A stretch of DNA of 64,000 nt, taken from assembly GCA_965153455.1 (NCBI GenBank), contig OZ234499.1:6086515-6150514 (forward strand). The letters run 5' to 3'. The notes beneath the pieces are model-generated. The model ran no database searches, was not told the origin of the DNA, and saw nothing but the letters and a program-made list of their open reading frames with translations. Position numbers and translations under genes: made by a program. The stretch's first letter is position 1; each line of letters starts with the position of its first letter. Shown in pieces: positions 36,426 through 49,129 of this stretch. This DNA comes from Sphagnum compactum. Taxonomy: Eukaryota; Bryophyta; Sphagnopsida; Sphagnales.

Positions 36426-37728
36426 CCCCCTTGACATCAGCACATTACCTATAGACAACGACTGAAAAAAAAGTATTAATGGAAACATGCACCATACCCC
36501 AGTGGTGGTGTAAGAACCATTGCAGGCACACCACATGTGGAGTAAGTCATTAGCCTCAAAAATAATAATAATAAATTTTATATATATATATATATTGATA
36601 ATTTGGGTCATAATAAAAATGTGTGTGAATCAGTGTTTTTTTTTTCCCCCTCAAATTTTTGAGGTAGGTGGGTTGGCAATCATTCACGAGAGGACTAGCC
36701 AAATTTGGCTAAAGGTCCGAGAGGAAAGTAGAAAATATTAAGAATTGTTCTATATTTTGATGCATGATAGAAACTATTCTCTAAATATGGCAATTTCTAA
36801 TCTTTTTTCCCCTCGTAAGGTGGATGCTTTGGGTTTTTTTTCTCCCAATAAAGAAGCCTTTGTATCTTATGGCACTAGATAGCTTTGGTTTTTATCACCA
36901 AGTTGGGAAAATTCACCCCCCCCAAAAAAAAAAAACATATATATATATATAATACTGTTTGGATTTAGTTGACAATTGGACAGAGAAAATTGATGTCCAA
37001 AAATCATATTTTCATTGAAATGTTCGCAATTGTTTGATAATTCAAATTTAGGGAGAAATATATGTCACTCACCATCTCTATACTTTCGAGTTCCCCCCCC
37101 CCCCCCCCCCCCCCCCCAAGTGAGTTTTTTGTTTTTTGACTAATTTTTTATTTTTTCTGTACATGAAACATTTGATTTTGAGCTCCAAAAACGAATTTCG
37201 TGAGATAAATAAATGACCCAGATTTTCCAGGTTTTCAAAACCAGTGATAATAATATAATTCCCCAGATTTTAGTAATTGAACCAACAATAGCCAAATTTC
37301 ATATCTCCCTGATAGCCAATTTTTGTTAAAATATTCTTGTGATCAATGGCTAGTTCCATAGCTAACCATGGTAGGCCAACGGTGAACCAGCACCTACACT
37401 AGCCACCTTTTAGTATTTTTCAGTAATAAGACCTCTTATTAGAGGCTATATTTTTTGACCTGGGAAATATTAAAGTTGGACTCGGAGACGCTGATTTAGC
37501 CTAAAGGGATGATGTTTATAATGTTAAGAAACAACACAACGAGAGAGTCGAGGTTTTCACCAGTGTTTAGCCGGGTACCCACTTTGGTGGCTAAGAATCG
37601 CCAGTTTTGGTTTCAATTAGTAAGAACCAGATCCAAAACAAGTTTGCTTTTCAGAATCCGAACCAAAACTAGAATTTATTTATTTATTTATTTATTTATT
37701 AAAGAAGTGGATCAATCTAACAATGCAC

Positions 37729-37762
<34 letters not shown>

Positions 37763-38326
37763 TGTTTATTTATTTCACTAATAATTAATTTACATCGTGT
37801 ACTTAGCTACTACCTACCCATCTATCCTTTTACTTACTTACCTACTTACCGACATAAACCTATCCTTGGGTATAAAAGGATATGTTGTTACCAAGTTTGG
37901 GGAACCTGAAGTGACCTGGGTTAGGGTTTCATCCAGAACTGAGTCCTGACAGGGCTTCCAATGGATGGTGTGCTGGTGGAACCTTTGCATGGTGGCTTGG
38001 CGTCTAGGTGGCTTCATTCAAAAGCTACTGCTAATGATGCCTCATCTAACTGATGTGTTTCAGGAAGTCACTAGGCTAAATTTGTCACTAGCCTAGTTCA
38101 CATGTTCTTTTCTTTCTGCAACAACTTCTATGTCCTCTCCAGGTGGGATGTTTGATTGTGAGAGAGAGAGAAAGGTGCAGAGTGGGATCATGTGGGGACC
38201 ATCCCACACTGGGAGTTCAAACTTTTAAAGCTTTTTTTTACCTCACTCCTACCACCTTATTCTTCCTTCCATACCCCCAAAATGTCCTTGAAACTCCCAA
38301 AACACTCAACTCTAGCCATTTGCAGG
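36426..38326. other. Repeat-rich gene-less DNA
   Basis: AT-rich sequence with homopolymers, including a C run of about 33 at 37085-37117, (TTTA)n near 37675-37700 and (ATT)n near 37731-37760. ORFs in it, such as 37509-37781, run through these repeats. No gene was recognised. Confidence 0.6.
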
Positions 38327-38923
38327 TTTGGGTAGTTGGGTGTGTTCATGGTTCCTTACTAATCATGGTTGAAGGTTTGGGTAGTTTTCTTGGGTCCCCT
38401 TGCTAATCATGGTTGAACGTTTGGGTAGTCTTTTAGGTCCCCTTGCTAATCATGGTTGAAAGTTTGGGTAGTCTTTTAGGTCCCCTTGCTAATCATGGTT
38501 GAAGTTTTGGGTAGTCTTTTAGGACCCCTTTCTAATCATGGTTGAAAGTTTGGGTAGTCTGTTAGGTCCCCTTGCTAATCATGGTTGAAGTTTTGGGTAG
38601 TCTTTTAGGTCCCCTTTCTAATCATGGTTGAAAGTTTGGGTAGTCTTTTAGGTCCCCTTGCTAATCATGGTTGAAGTTTTGGGTAGTCTTTTAGGTCCCC
38701 TTTCTAATCATGGTTGAAAGTTTGGGTAGTCTTTTAGGTCCCCTTGCTAATCATGGTTGAAGGTTTGGGTCGTTCCCCTTTTCTAATCATGTTTGAAGGT
38801 TTGGATCATTCCCCTTGCTAATTATGTTTGAAGGTTTGGGTAGTTTTTTCTGGGTCCCCTTGGCTAATCATGGTTGAACATTTGGGTAGTTTTTTGTTTT
38901 TCGGGTCCCTTGCTAATCATGGA
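38327..38923. repeat. 43-bp tandem satellite, about 14 copies, partly dimeric
   Basis: CTAATCATGGTTGAAAGTTT, GGGTAGTCTTTTAGGTCCCC, TTG repeats with a 43-bp period (TAATCATG at 38360, 38404, 38447, 38490, 38533 and on). Units alternate between two variants (TTGAAGTTTTGGG preceded by CCTTG, and TTGAAAGTTTGGG preceded by CCTTT), so the central part is a dimeric 86-bp array. Outer copies are more diverged. Confidence 0.95.
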
Positions 38924-40250
38924 GTTCAGTGGAAACACTCAGAAAGGGCAGAACACGGCACCATTCCCTATAGATTTTTCGGAACATGTTCATTTGCTTC
39001 ATCCACATTCTCCACAAAACCTCTTTAGGTACATATTGTCATGGTATCAAAAGGCACAACTTTACTTCTCTTTCCTCCCCATATTCTCTTTGCTTTTGCT
39101 GGATTCCTCAAATCCTAATCCTTGAACAAGGAGCTCAAGCCAAGAATGTCTGCTCCGTGCTCTAAACAGTGTTGCGCTTTCTATTCAGTTTGTCTTTTTG
39201 AGTCACAATGTGATCTTTGCCTAATGAGTTATCTATCTGGATTGTCACCATGGGCACACACTATGTATGTTCAGTGTGCACCCGTGCATTGCCACATTAG
39301 CATTGCACAATATAGCAACCCGTGGTGGATTGGGAACTTGTCAAATTGTTAAATATGTATTAGTGAGTGTAAAGGACATTAAATGTTCTTTCATATCTGA
39401 CATATCCTTTCAAAGGGAGAATAATTCGGGTATGCAGGTCTTCATCCAAGGGGAGGCTTTTAGCATTCTTTTGTTTTCACAAATTTTGCTCTTATTCTTT
39501 CAATAGCAATATGGCACTTGCATCAAAACAAAAGTACTCACAAAAAATTCCTAATTTTGTTTGGAGGGCACGTTATATTCGCAAATATCCCCTCTTACAA
39601 AAGAGGTGTAAGACCTTGTAGGCATAAGCTCTCTTAGGGATTAGGCTGAAGAACCCACCCCCTCCTACACTTGTGATCTACATAGGTTTAGGACCATGAT
39701 AACCGTTGCCTCACGCTTTTACCCATGCTACTACCTCGTCCTAGGACCCTTATTTTGGGTACCCCTGGGGGACCCAAAGCCCAGAGGCTTTTTACCCTAA
39801 AACCTGGCTACCTTTTTTTTTTGGTGATACCTACTAGAACTCAGAATAATAATAATAATATTCCCAATTTGATGGCAAATTTCCAGAGATTTTATTCTCT
39901 TCCTAAGTTATTATTATTATTATTATTATTATTTCACTTTCTCTCCTCTTTTGGCTCTTCTTCTTTCAGTGTGTCCAGCCCCTTTCTCTTCTTCCTCATC
40001 AGAGTCACCCTGGAAAACCAACCCACAAGCAGACAAGGAAAAACCTCATAATTTAGTGTCAGGGTTAACAACAACTCCCCCACCCTGCCTGGTGTTGTTG
40101 GTACCTGATCTCATCAAGTATCTCTTGCTGGGTGAGAGAAGAGAGTGTGTACTTTTGTATCTAATAATGCTTTGCAAGCTTAGAAAAAACAAAGCAGAAG
40201 TTTAGAATCTTCTGCAGCCTGCCTTACCTGCTTGCTTGCTTGTTTGCTCA
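38924..40250. other. Gene-less DNA with simple repeats
   Basis: No recognised coding region. It contains (AAT)n near 39846-39860 and (ATT)n near 39908-39932. The frames at 38874-39352 and 39725-40205 have no domain features. Confidence 0.5.
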
Positions 40251-40603
40251 GGGCGACTTTAGTCGAGGGTCCAAGGTCCAAGGACCAATGAATTCAAGCA
40301 ATCTTATTGATCGAAAGCTTTAAATTTGGCCCCAAGGTCTTTAGACGAGGGTCCAAGACCAAAAAGTGGCAAATTGAGGCTAAACCTACATGGCACCTGT
40401 TTTGGAGGGAAAATGACTTGGTTCAGACCCAAAAAACAGTGCTAAAAGGAGAGCTCCTGATTTGGAGAACTCAGACCCAAGAGACCCAAAGAATCAGGCT
40501 AGGGACCAAGGTAGAGAGTCCAACTCAAGGATTCAATTTGCTTCAAATCAGTCCAAATTGGTTCCTAGGAAATTGTACCCTGGACCCTCGTCTAAAGAGG
40601 GCC
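40251..40603. mobile_element. Small non-autonomous TIR element (MITE-like), about 350 bp
   Basis: The left end 40257-40277 (CTTTAGTCGAGGGTCCAAGGT) and the right end 40577-40597 are inverted copies matching at 19 of 21 positions. The ends start GGGC on the left and GGCCCTC on the right strand. A third, direct copy of the motif lies at 40339-40357, so either a nested insertion or an internal duplication is possible. No clear target-site duplication was seen, and there is no transposase. Superfamily is not assigned. Confidence 0.6.
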
Positions 40604-43600
40604 TTACTTACTTGCTTGCCTACTTGCTTGCCTGCACACAAACAATTCACACAATTGTTTTTTTTGTTGCAATGGAAAAAGACCAAAGAAAAATGATCAC
40701 ATGGTCTCTGCCAACTAAAATAAGTGTGACTATAACTCAAAATGCCATGTTGTAATGTAATGAGTATTTTCTTCAACATTACATTAAATGCCGTTATTCA
40801 ATCATTCATTCATTGAGTGACTTGAAAGCTGCCTTCCAGTAGTAAGTAGAGCTTCTTTTTTCTTTTCCTTTGTTTTTTTTCCCCCCCTTCTAATGCCCTA
40901 TTGGGGGAGAAGAAGAATGTGGGTGGTCCTTTACTTGTGGTGTCAGGTAACATAAACCCAATTTTGGGTAAGAGTCACAACTATGGATTTGTCCATTTCT
41001 GCAATGGATTTGTCTATTTGTGCACCCAAAATAATAACATTAATTCATTAATTAATTAAACTCTTTTTGTAAACCTCTCCTCTCCTTGAGAGAAAATGTA
41101 ATAATAAGTGTATCTTTTTTAAGGTACCCATTCTTCAACCATATGGTAATCTTAGCACCAGTGATTTTTATTTTATTTTATTTTTTGTTTGTAGCCAAAA
41201 TGGTGATCATTTGTAGGAAGATGTGGAAAAAGTGGGCAATTATCTGAAGGAAGATTTAGCCAAACCTGGCTATAAAACCAAACATGAAAGCACAAATCTT
41301 TTAAATCATAAATATATATATTTTTAACTACATACTAAGAACCAAATATAGAAATGTGGTGATTTTTATTTTATTTTTCTTTCTCACTCATGGCTATCAA
41401 ATAACTCTAAAATCACTTTCTTTTTCTTTTTTTCTTTGGTGAAACTTTGCCCCAAGAAAAAAAGGTTGAGAAAAGGGCTGGGGCATCATAGCAACTCCAT
41501 TCCATAAGAATTAGGTGCTACCTATAGGCAGATAGGTAAGAAAATAAGTGACTACTAAGTAATTAGATGGTAAGGGCTGATTTTACTACCTACCTACTGA
41601 CAACCTGCAAGCAGGTTAGTAGGTAGGTAGTAGAAAGACCACCTAAGCTAACCACCATGGTTAGCTGGGAACATGGAACCCAACAAAGAACTGCTTAATG
41701 ACTAGTTATCATCCATCCTTCATGGTGTGTTGGTGGGTTCTGGTTCACTTTGGCCCATCCAATCAATGTCATCCACCAAGGTATACACGGCCATGCCCAT
41801 TACAAGTTACCGTTACATTGTGACTAATTTACATTGTTATTTTGTAGAGCTTATGATCATAGTAGGTAGCCATTTGTTGTGATTTACATTAATTAGTGGT
41901 GGGTGTAATTTGAGGGTTTTGTGTTGGAAGGTTGGAAATTGTGAACAATTCTCCCAAAATTGAATATGTATGTCATGGGGCTCTTCATTCAAATATGGTT
42001 TATAATGTGGCATGAGTTGCAATCATCCATAAGATGATATAGCCAAATTTGGCTACAAAAATATGAAAGTAAGAGAAGTGAATGCAGTCTTCTAATTTTT
42101 TCACTACCTATTGGAACATAATATAGAATCTGAAAATGTTTTTTTGTATTTTTTTAAATCTTGACAAACAGAAAACCCAACAAACACCTCTTTTTTTTTG
42201 CCATTTTGAAGAAAATTTTGAACCCCCATCCCTCCAAAAGGGGATTCTCAAGAGTAGATGATGCCATATCCTCCCGATATTGCAAAAGACATTGGGTAGC
42301 TTAAAAATTGGTGCTCACCCTAAAAGGCCCAACACCAAATAGGTGCCTCAATAGAAAAGCAAGACATGCTTCCTACTTTGGAGGTACCTACCCAAATAGG
42401 AACTGGATTAGAAAGCAAGAACTACTTGGGTACTATTTTAGTAGTGGGCCACCAAGCTTGTAGTTCATACTCCATGATGTATTTTAGGAAGTAAGAGGTG
42501 GCATAACTTTTATTCATGAATATAAGGTACTCCCCAAATACACTAGGAAATTTCTCGGAGTGCTTATTACCGTAGTAATAAGAGGGTGGCAAAACGTGAC
42601 ATGCGTGGGTGCAAATGGTCCCACAGTATTATACCCGACAATCCCATGCCGCAACCTTAAAAAAGTTCACATGTATTGGATTCACACGGGGGACACCACC
42701 ACCACCACCATTCGGGGTTGAATCCAGCTCTTTGCAAAATAGAGCCCCGGGTTCACCCCCCTCAAACTTCATGGTAATTCTCGTTTTGTAATCTATAGAG
42801 AACAATAATTTCATCCACTATTGGGTTTAGGTGATTACCTGGTGTATAAATTATGAAGGGGGGAAAGTACACCGTGTATATTATGGGTTACTTTAAAATT
42901 GAAGGATGCCATGACTCTTGTTTGCGGTTATAGTCCACAATGCCATGGTGTAATGTCGGTTGTAAGAGCATCTCCAGCAGGGCTCAGTGCATGATCCTGA
43001 ACAGTAAAATTGGATGAAGAAAATCTAACATATGCCCGTGTGGCTCAGGAAAATGGTCTTGGCTCAGCATAATTGTGCAGGTTGCCGTGGCTGGTGATAG
43101 GCGCAGCAGCGCTGTGCACTTGCAGAAAAAAAGAGTGTAATAAATATGATCTGACTGCTACTACTCGGTGTTTCTGATTGCCTCATCATAATCATTGGTC
43201 CAGGTGGTTTGCTATTAGTAGTCCCCCACCTATTTGCTGTCCTCATTTCAATTTTATGGGTGGGGCTGCAAAAGAGTAGGTAGCGAAACTAAACTTGGGT
43301 GTGAAAAATATGTGAGTGGGTAAGTATTGTAGGTGAGTAGGAAGGGAATATAAGTGGTTATTATGTTTTAGGTAAGTGGGTAAGGGACTTGGTGACTACA
43401 AGGTACCTAGCGGGTAGATCACATGTGTATGGTTAGTACGTAGTTAACCATCAAAGTTAGTTATGGCACATGAGTAAAATGAAAAGTGTTGTCTATCCAC
43501 ATACCATCCATCCCATGTGGTGCACTTGTGGGTTCCGGTTCACTCTAACCATAGGGAAGGGACTTTACATCCAATTAGCATTTGGGATATATTCTTGGCT

Positions 43601-43800
43601 TGAAGTGCAAACCAAAGTCATTTTGAATACATGTTACCAAACCATTTTACACATTTCCATCATCTCTAGTGATTTTGTTTAAAGTAGGACTATTCAATTC
43701 TTCAATTGCTTAAAATGCCTCACAGTTTTTACAACTTGGCATGATTAGTTCTTCTCTCATTTGGACTGCTACAAGGGTTGTAAGTCATAACATTTAAAAT
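40604..43800. other. Dispersed repeat relics, no gene
   Basis: AT-rich DNA with several diverged copies of common segments. TAGCCAAATTTGGCTA-type palindromes occur at 41257 and 42040 (also at 36696). A CATGGTGTG(T/C)TGGTGGGTTC-type segment occurs near 41720 and 43515, and a related form near 37965. GAGCATCTCCAGCAG at 42966 resembles a motif common at plant MITE ends. No coding region was recognised. Confidence 0.5.
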
Positions 43801-44212
43801 GGCCTAACTTGCTCAATTGTTGGAAGGTGTTTCATTAGTAGGTATGGCCATAAGCTGAAAAATGGTACAGAAAAAGTCATAGTAGCATGTTTTTTTTTAA
43901 TATGTTTTTACATGTGAATCACCTTAACCCTTACATAGCATGTCATCAAAATGGTTTTTAATTGAAACAAGTAGCTCATCACGTAATGGCTCTACCTTTC
44001 GTTATATATATATTGATGTAAAATTATCATGGACAATGAAATCATGTTACATGGTTAGGTAATTTGAATGCAAAACAAACAAGTTTGTGATCTGTTCAAA
44101 AGTGAGATAATGTTGTATAAGTGAGGTTATGATGATGAACTCCATAGGGATCAAATGTTAAATAGTCAAGAATCAAACCTTGAAAGCGATGAATTGTACG
44201 AGTTGCAACTGG

Positions 44213-47200
44213 TTATATTTGGTATTGAGTACATGTGATTACATGGCTTGAATTAGCACCCACTTGTATCTCTTTAGAAATTGGTTGTATTGGTGTCCAA
44301 TGTTGTGGAATGTTGCTTGGGTATAGGTGTTGATTTCGTATCCTTATTGTAGAACCTGCTTTTGGACTATTCAAGGCAATCCATATGAAGGATTCACTAT
44401 CATGTAATTTGAAAACATATTGAAAAACCTCGTTAACCCCATTGAATAAATCATCATGAGTGGCATAATTACCAGCACATAATTCTATTAGCATACCAAT
44501 TTTGATTTAGATCTTTGAATGCAAACCAGTTATTTGTGATGGGTCATTTTTTAATTTGAAATGTTTGGGGCATGTGTCATGGTGTTGGTCATTAGCATCA
44601 AAAACATATTGTTGTCTTTTTGTATTTTCAAAAACAAAATTGTTGCGTTTTTTTGTTGCTTTATTTGTACAGTACATATATGGGAAATTCAATTCATTTG
44701 GAAGTTGGCATAAGCATAATGTTCATAGGATTGTGGGTTCCAATTTGCAATCTATTGAGGACTTCAATAAATTGGTTATCACTTTGACGCATGACTTGGA
44801 GGAGTTCAAAACAACGAATATGATCTAACCAAAAGTTAACCCCTAGGGCATCATTGCTATCAAACCTTCTTTGGAACACCCATTTATTTTGAACCGGTGG
44901 TGCTTGATACAAATCACATGTTATTATGACATCCATATTCCCAAGAAAATGATTATGTGCATGCTTAATGGATCTAAACTGAAGATCGACAAGAAAATAT
45001 CTTACTACCTATAAGGGAAACTTCATCCAACGCCAAAAGTTGTAATTGATCATAAGTTTTTTGTAAAGAATCAAGCCTTTCTAATGATAAAGATTGTAAA
45101 TGCTTACAATTTAGTGGAAGGTTCAATCTAGAGTGAATAGTAATGCCATCAATATTGATTGTTGTCGTGCTTATATACGCCATTAAGATTGTTCTTTGTT
45201 TCAAAGGATCATAGCAAAGTTGTTTGTTATAATGTCTTAACAAGCCTTGTATGAAAAAGAGGGTGAATGTTTCACCAATCTTCTTGTGAAGAATAAATGA
45301 ATTGGTTGATTACGATGCATTTTTTTTCTATACATATAATCATCATAAATTGCACATTATTGTTCAATTTACAAAGTTGGGAATAAAATTTTACATTTGG
45401 GATCAATTATTTGTTTTTTTTTTGGTATTATACATGGAATAGTTGATAAAGATAAAGAACATTGAATTTTTATGTGAAACTCGCATCCAATATCGTAATG
45501 TTCAATTACAGTACAGTTGGCGACGGGATTTGATGAAATAATTTCTTCAACATTATCAATTTATCCATCCAAATATTTTTATTATTTATCTGTGTTAGTT
45601 TGTGTGCACATAATTCAAGGTCATCTCAATTTTGTAACCCTTGCATATGTTTTTGGAATTTAAAAATACTTTGAACGTACATGATTTATTGAACTTTCTC
45701 AAGTGAGATATGCATCATGCCATGACTTGTTTTTTCCAAATTGTGATTCTTCTAAAGTTGGAAAGGGATGTAACAACAACAATTGTTCTTGATAATAATT
45801 TTCAAGATCTTCATGTTTATTGTAATTCAATATTGAATTACTAAAAGAACTTGTCGTTTTTTTGAATCCTTCTCATTTAAATTATAATTTGTTACAAACT
45901 CATTAAAGTTCTAAAATCTAAAGTCTCATGACATTTCAAATATTTATCAATTAGTGATTATGTTTTGATGTCAACGGAGTCTAGGGTAGTTCATTTAAAA
46001 GCTTAGTTGATTTGAGCACAAATGCATGTTTAGGTTGAAGTCATGTGTTTAGAAATGAAAATGATCTAGAAGCATGATAAGGAGGTAATGATAAAATGAT
46101 ATAAGTTGCTAATTGGGCAGACATTTGTTGTGCATTCATAAAAGCATTACCTAATTTCCTAACCTTTAAATTTACATCAATATTTTCATCTTCACATTTT
46201 CTAATGATGGTTCAAAATTCATTCATGATAGATTTATCAAGTTTTGTCAAATATGATAAGTAGAAACTTGTTGTAGCAAAAATAAATTGTGCTGCTGTTG
46301 GCTTCCTATAATGGTGCAACTGTTATAGCATAAACATTTTTTCTAATGTCTTTCACCTTTCTTTTCAAGAAAAGGGTGGGCATTGTCAATTTGTTACATA
46401 GTGAATCATTATAAGTTAACAAATCCAAATTCAACATCAAAAGAAAATCTTCAAATGAGATGTTGACTCCCATTTCCATATTGTTAAAGGTTTCAAAGAT
46501 TCTATTTGCAATGTTTGACAACTTTTTTATTTCAAAAGATGTTATGAAACTTCTTTTAATGGTTCTAATATTTTTGTGTAAGGCATTGGTGGCAATGAAT
46601 AATGAAATCGACAAGTAGCCTGATTTTTCTTCCTACAAGTTTGTCTATGTTTATGCATTTGTGAATCTTGCAAATGTGAAGGAAGTAATGAATTGTTCAA
46701 TGTTACATATTTGTTGACAAATTATTCAATGGTTTCATTATTATCTACTCCATAAATCGCAGCATCTTTATTCCATAATAGGCCATGATCGTGTTCGCTT
46801 CTTCTATTTTGAAATTTAGTTACAAAATAAAAATCATTAACTTTACCAAATATGAATTTTTTTTTTTAAAGGTTACAAAATGCAACCACATAATGGTTTT
46901 AATAACGTTCACAAGTAACAAGATTAGATTGTACATGATCTCCCATATGTTTATATTCAAGATCATCAAAGTTCTTAGGAAGGTCCATATATTTCTTGTT
47001 CAACGTGTGCAAGGATGAAATTAATGCAATCCATTTGCTTTCTGCATTGGTAAATGTCACAAAGAAAGTGGGCGGGCTTAATTGGCGAATTATGGAATGC
47101 ATCTTTTCAAAGTTTTTCAAAGAACTCAGGTGATGTTTTCAAATGTGTTAAATTGCGATATCTAAATGTAATAATTTATTTAAATGAGGCTTATTTGTAA

Positions 47201-48289
47201 CTTTTTTTGTCGTTAATATATGATCATTTAACTTGCTTTCCATATTTTAATCCACGAGGTAGATTTTACTTGTTATATGAAAACTTTTATGGCTTTAAAA
47301 AATAAGTTTGGAATTTGTCTAGCAAATTGATGTTCATTATGCATTAACTCCCATTGAACAATATCTTGATATTGAAATCTTGCCAAAATTGAAGGTTTCC
47401 TAGGCATTCCAAAAAATAAAGTGGGATAATTACATCCTTTGTTATTTGGATCTTTAAAAAGTCCAAGTGGTTTATAATCTTGACTAGGGGCCATTGTAAT
47501 AACATTTTCATCATTCATAATTTGGTCAGTTGATAAAAAAAATTGTAGTAAATTATCTACGGTGACATTTTCAAGTATTTCTTCAAATTTGTCTAATGGA
47601 TCTTGTTCAGTGTCCATTTCTATGTCTTGCCCGGAAGTTTTAAGATTATTTTTAACTTGTTGATGTTTAACAATGTTGAACATGTTTTCCCACATAGGCC
47701 TCACGGAAATTTTTGCATTTATATATAATGCAGTTTTCATGAGATTTTTCAAAGTTAACATCACTTGGTTTGGCTTAATGTTTCATGATAGATACAATGA
47801 TTTATATTTTAATCTACATTTCAAAATAATACCAATTGTGGTTTCATCATCTAGCATGCATGGCAATATGAATTGTGTTTAATTTACATTGGCTAGTACA
47901 TTTATAATATTACTTCGAGTTTTATATTGACCATACTTTTGAACTTGCCAAATTTGTGCGAACATTTGTCATGAAGGTAAGTCTAATATTGAAGAAATGA
48001 TTGGATCCATTGAAATGTTATTAGGGACCAGATACTTAGGTTCCTTATTAACATTAACCAATTTTATACAAGTATGACACATAAACAATTCACCTAATAA
48101 TTCAAACTTTGTTGTTTTTAAACATGGTACATATTTTGTTAAATGTTGAATTCTTGTTTTCGTGAAACGAAATGTTTGTGATCTAAACGATAGCCTTTCA
48201 CAAGCCACACATTCATATATTGGATAATCTTTTAATTTATCTTTATATTCAATGACATATTTTGTTTCAAATTTTAAGTGAGTATGCAT
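44213..48289 (-). pseudogene. Decayed Helitron Rep/helicase (RepHel) gene
   Basis: RepHel is the rolling-circle transposase of Helitrons: an HUH endonuclease fused to a PIF1-like helicase. Family-specific pieces appear in correct order along the minus strand: a Cys-rich N-terminal module (YECVACERL...FMCHTCIKL, 48289-47969); MAPSQDYKPLGLFKDPNNKG and IVQWELMHNEHQFARQIPN (47764-47273); IIRQLSPPTFFVTFTNAESK (47120-46899); the HUH region SEHDHGLLWNKDA at about 46760-46800; QMHKHRQTCRKKNQATCRF (about 46610-46665); SFEDFLLMLNL and FLKRKVKDIRKN (46614-46306); NAFMNAQQMSAQ near 46140; helicase parts TTINIDGITIHS and LLALDEVSLIGSK (45243-44974), CDLYQAPPV, MRQSDNQF (44936-44694), and the C-terminal IWIALNSPKAGS and HWTPIQPI (44494-44213). 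Stops and frame changes separate the pieces, for example TAA at 46722-46724, and the Walker A motif is not recognisable. The element's ends (5' TC, 3' CTRRT) were not located. Confidence 0.88.
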
Positions 48290-48913
48290 ACGTAGTTTTT
48301 AAGTATTTTTTTCAATGAACATTTTTTAATTGTGGAATCCATTTTTTTGGTTGTGAAAAATTGCACATATTACTATTTTAAACTATTGTTTCATTAGCAC
48401 AATTTTGCTTATTGATAGGAATATAAGATGTTTGATTAGTTATGTGATTCAATTCTTTTTATAACTTTGTTTTTGTGTGTATTTTTTGTGATTTTTCGAA
48501 GCCTTTTAAGTTAATCATATTTTTTTTGTGCATTTAACATTGGATGGACATTACTTTTATAAAACATTTTAGCAATTTTTTTTGAGAAAATGATGTTTAT
48601 GTATTGCCATAAGACAATAAAGTTCATTATTGTGTTCATCTTTCCATTTGAAATATGCTTTAGGTTCATTATATTTTTCACTTGTTTCATTTGAAAAGTT
48701 TGATAAATTTATAATTCATCATTGATTGTTAAAATGTCTTATATTACAATGTTATTTATATTTTAAAAATAGGTAGTGTACATGTTATTTAATCTAATTT
48801 TACAACTATATTTTCACAATTCAAGTTTTACTCATGTATTAATATTTCACATTCATGCATTTCTTGTAATTTTTTTGATTAACACTCAATACTTTGATAT
48901 ATTTCAATTGAAT

Positions 48914-49129
48914 CTATGTTTGAGTTTTTTGGTGTTTTGATTTCATACATTGCATATGTCTCACAATTTTTTCAATGTTAAACATTGGATTTAGATTGTT
49001 ATTTTGAAAATTTTCAGCTATTGATTTAAAACTTGCTCCTTGATTAATTTGCATTATATTTTGCAACATTTCATCATGGTTTTTAGTCCAAATAATATAT
49101 GCATTTGATGTCTTATGTTTTTTTATCAT
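48914..49129 (-). pseudogene. Possible Myb/SANT-like fragment
   Basis: A 71-residue frame with WTKNHDEMLQNIMQINQGAS, then FKSIAENFQNNN. The W..DE.L spacing and following helix resemble the Myb/SANT-like domain often found in transposon-encoded proteins and plant transcription factors. It lies 0.6 kb upstream, on the same strand, of the Helitron relic. Similarity is weak and the fragment may be chance. Confidence 0.25.

Noticed and set aside
37509-37781. ORF with poly-Leu and Ile-Tyr-Leu-Phe repeats
   Set aside because: It runs through (TTTA)n and (ATT)n microsatellites and has no other support.
38143-39125. Plus-strand ORFs within and beside the 43-bp satellite
   Set aside because: Their repeated VVFSGSPWLIMVE-type peptides are translations of the satellite.
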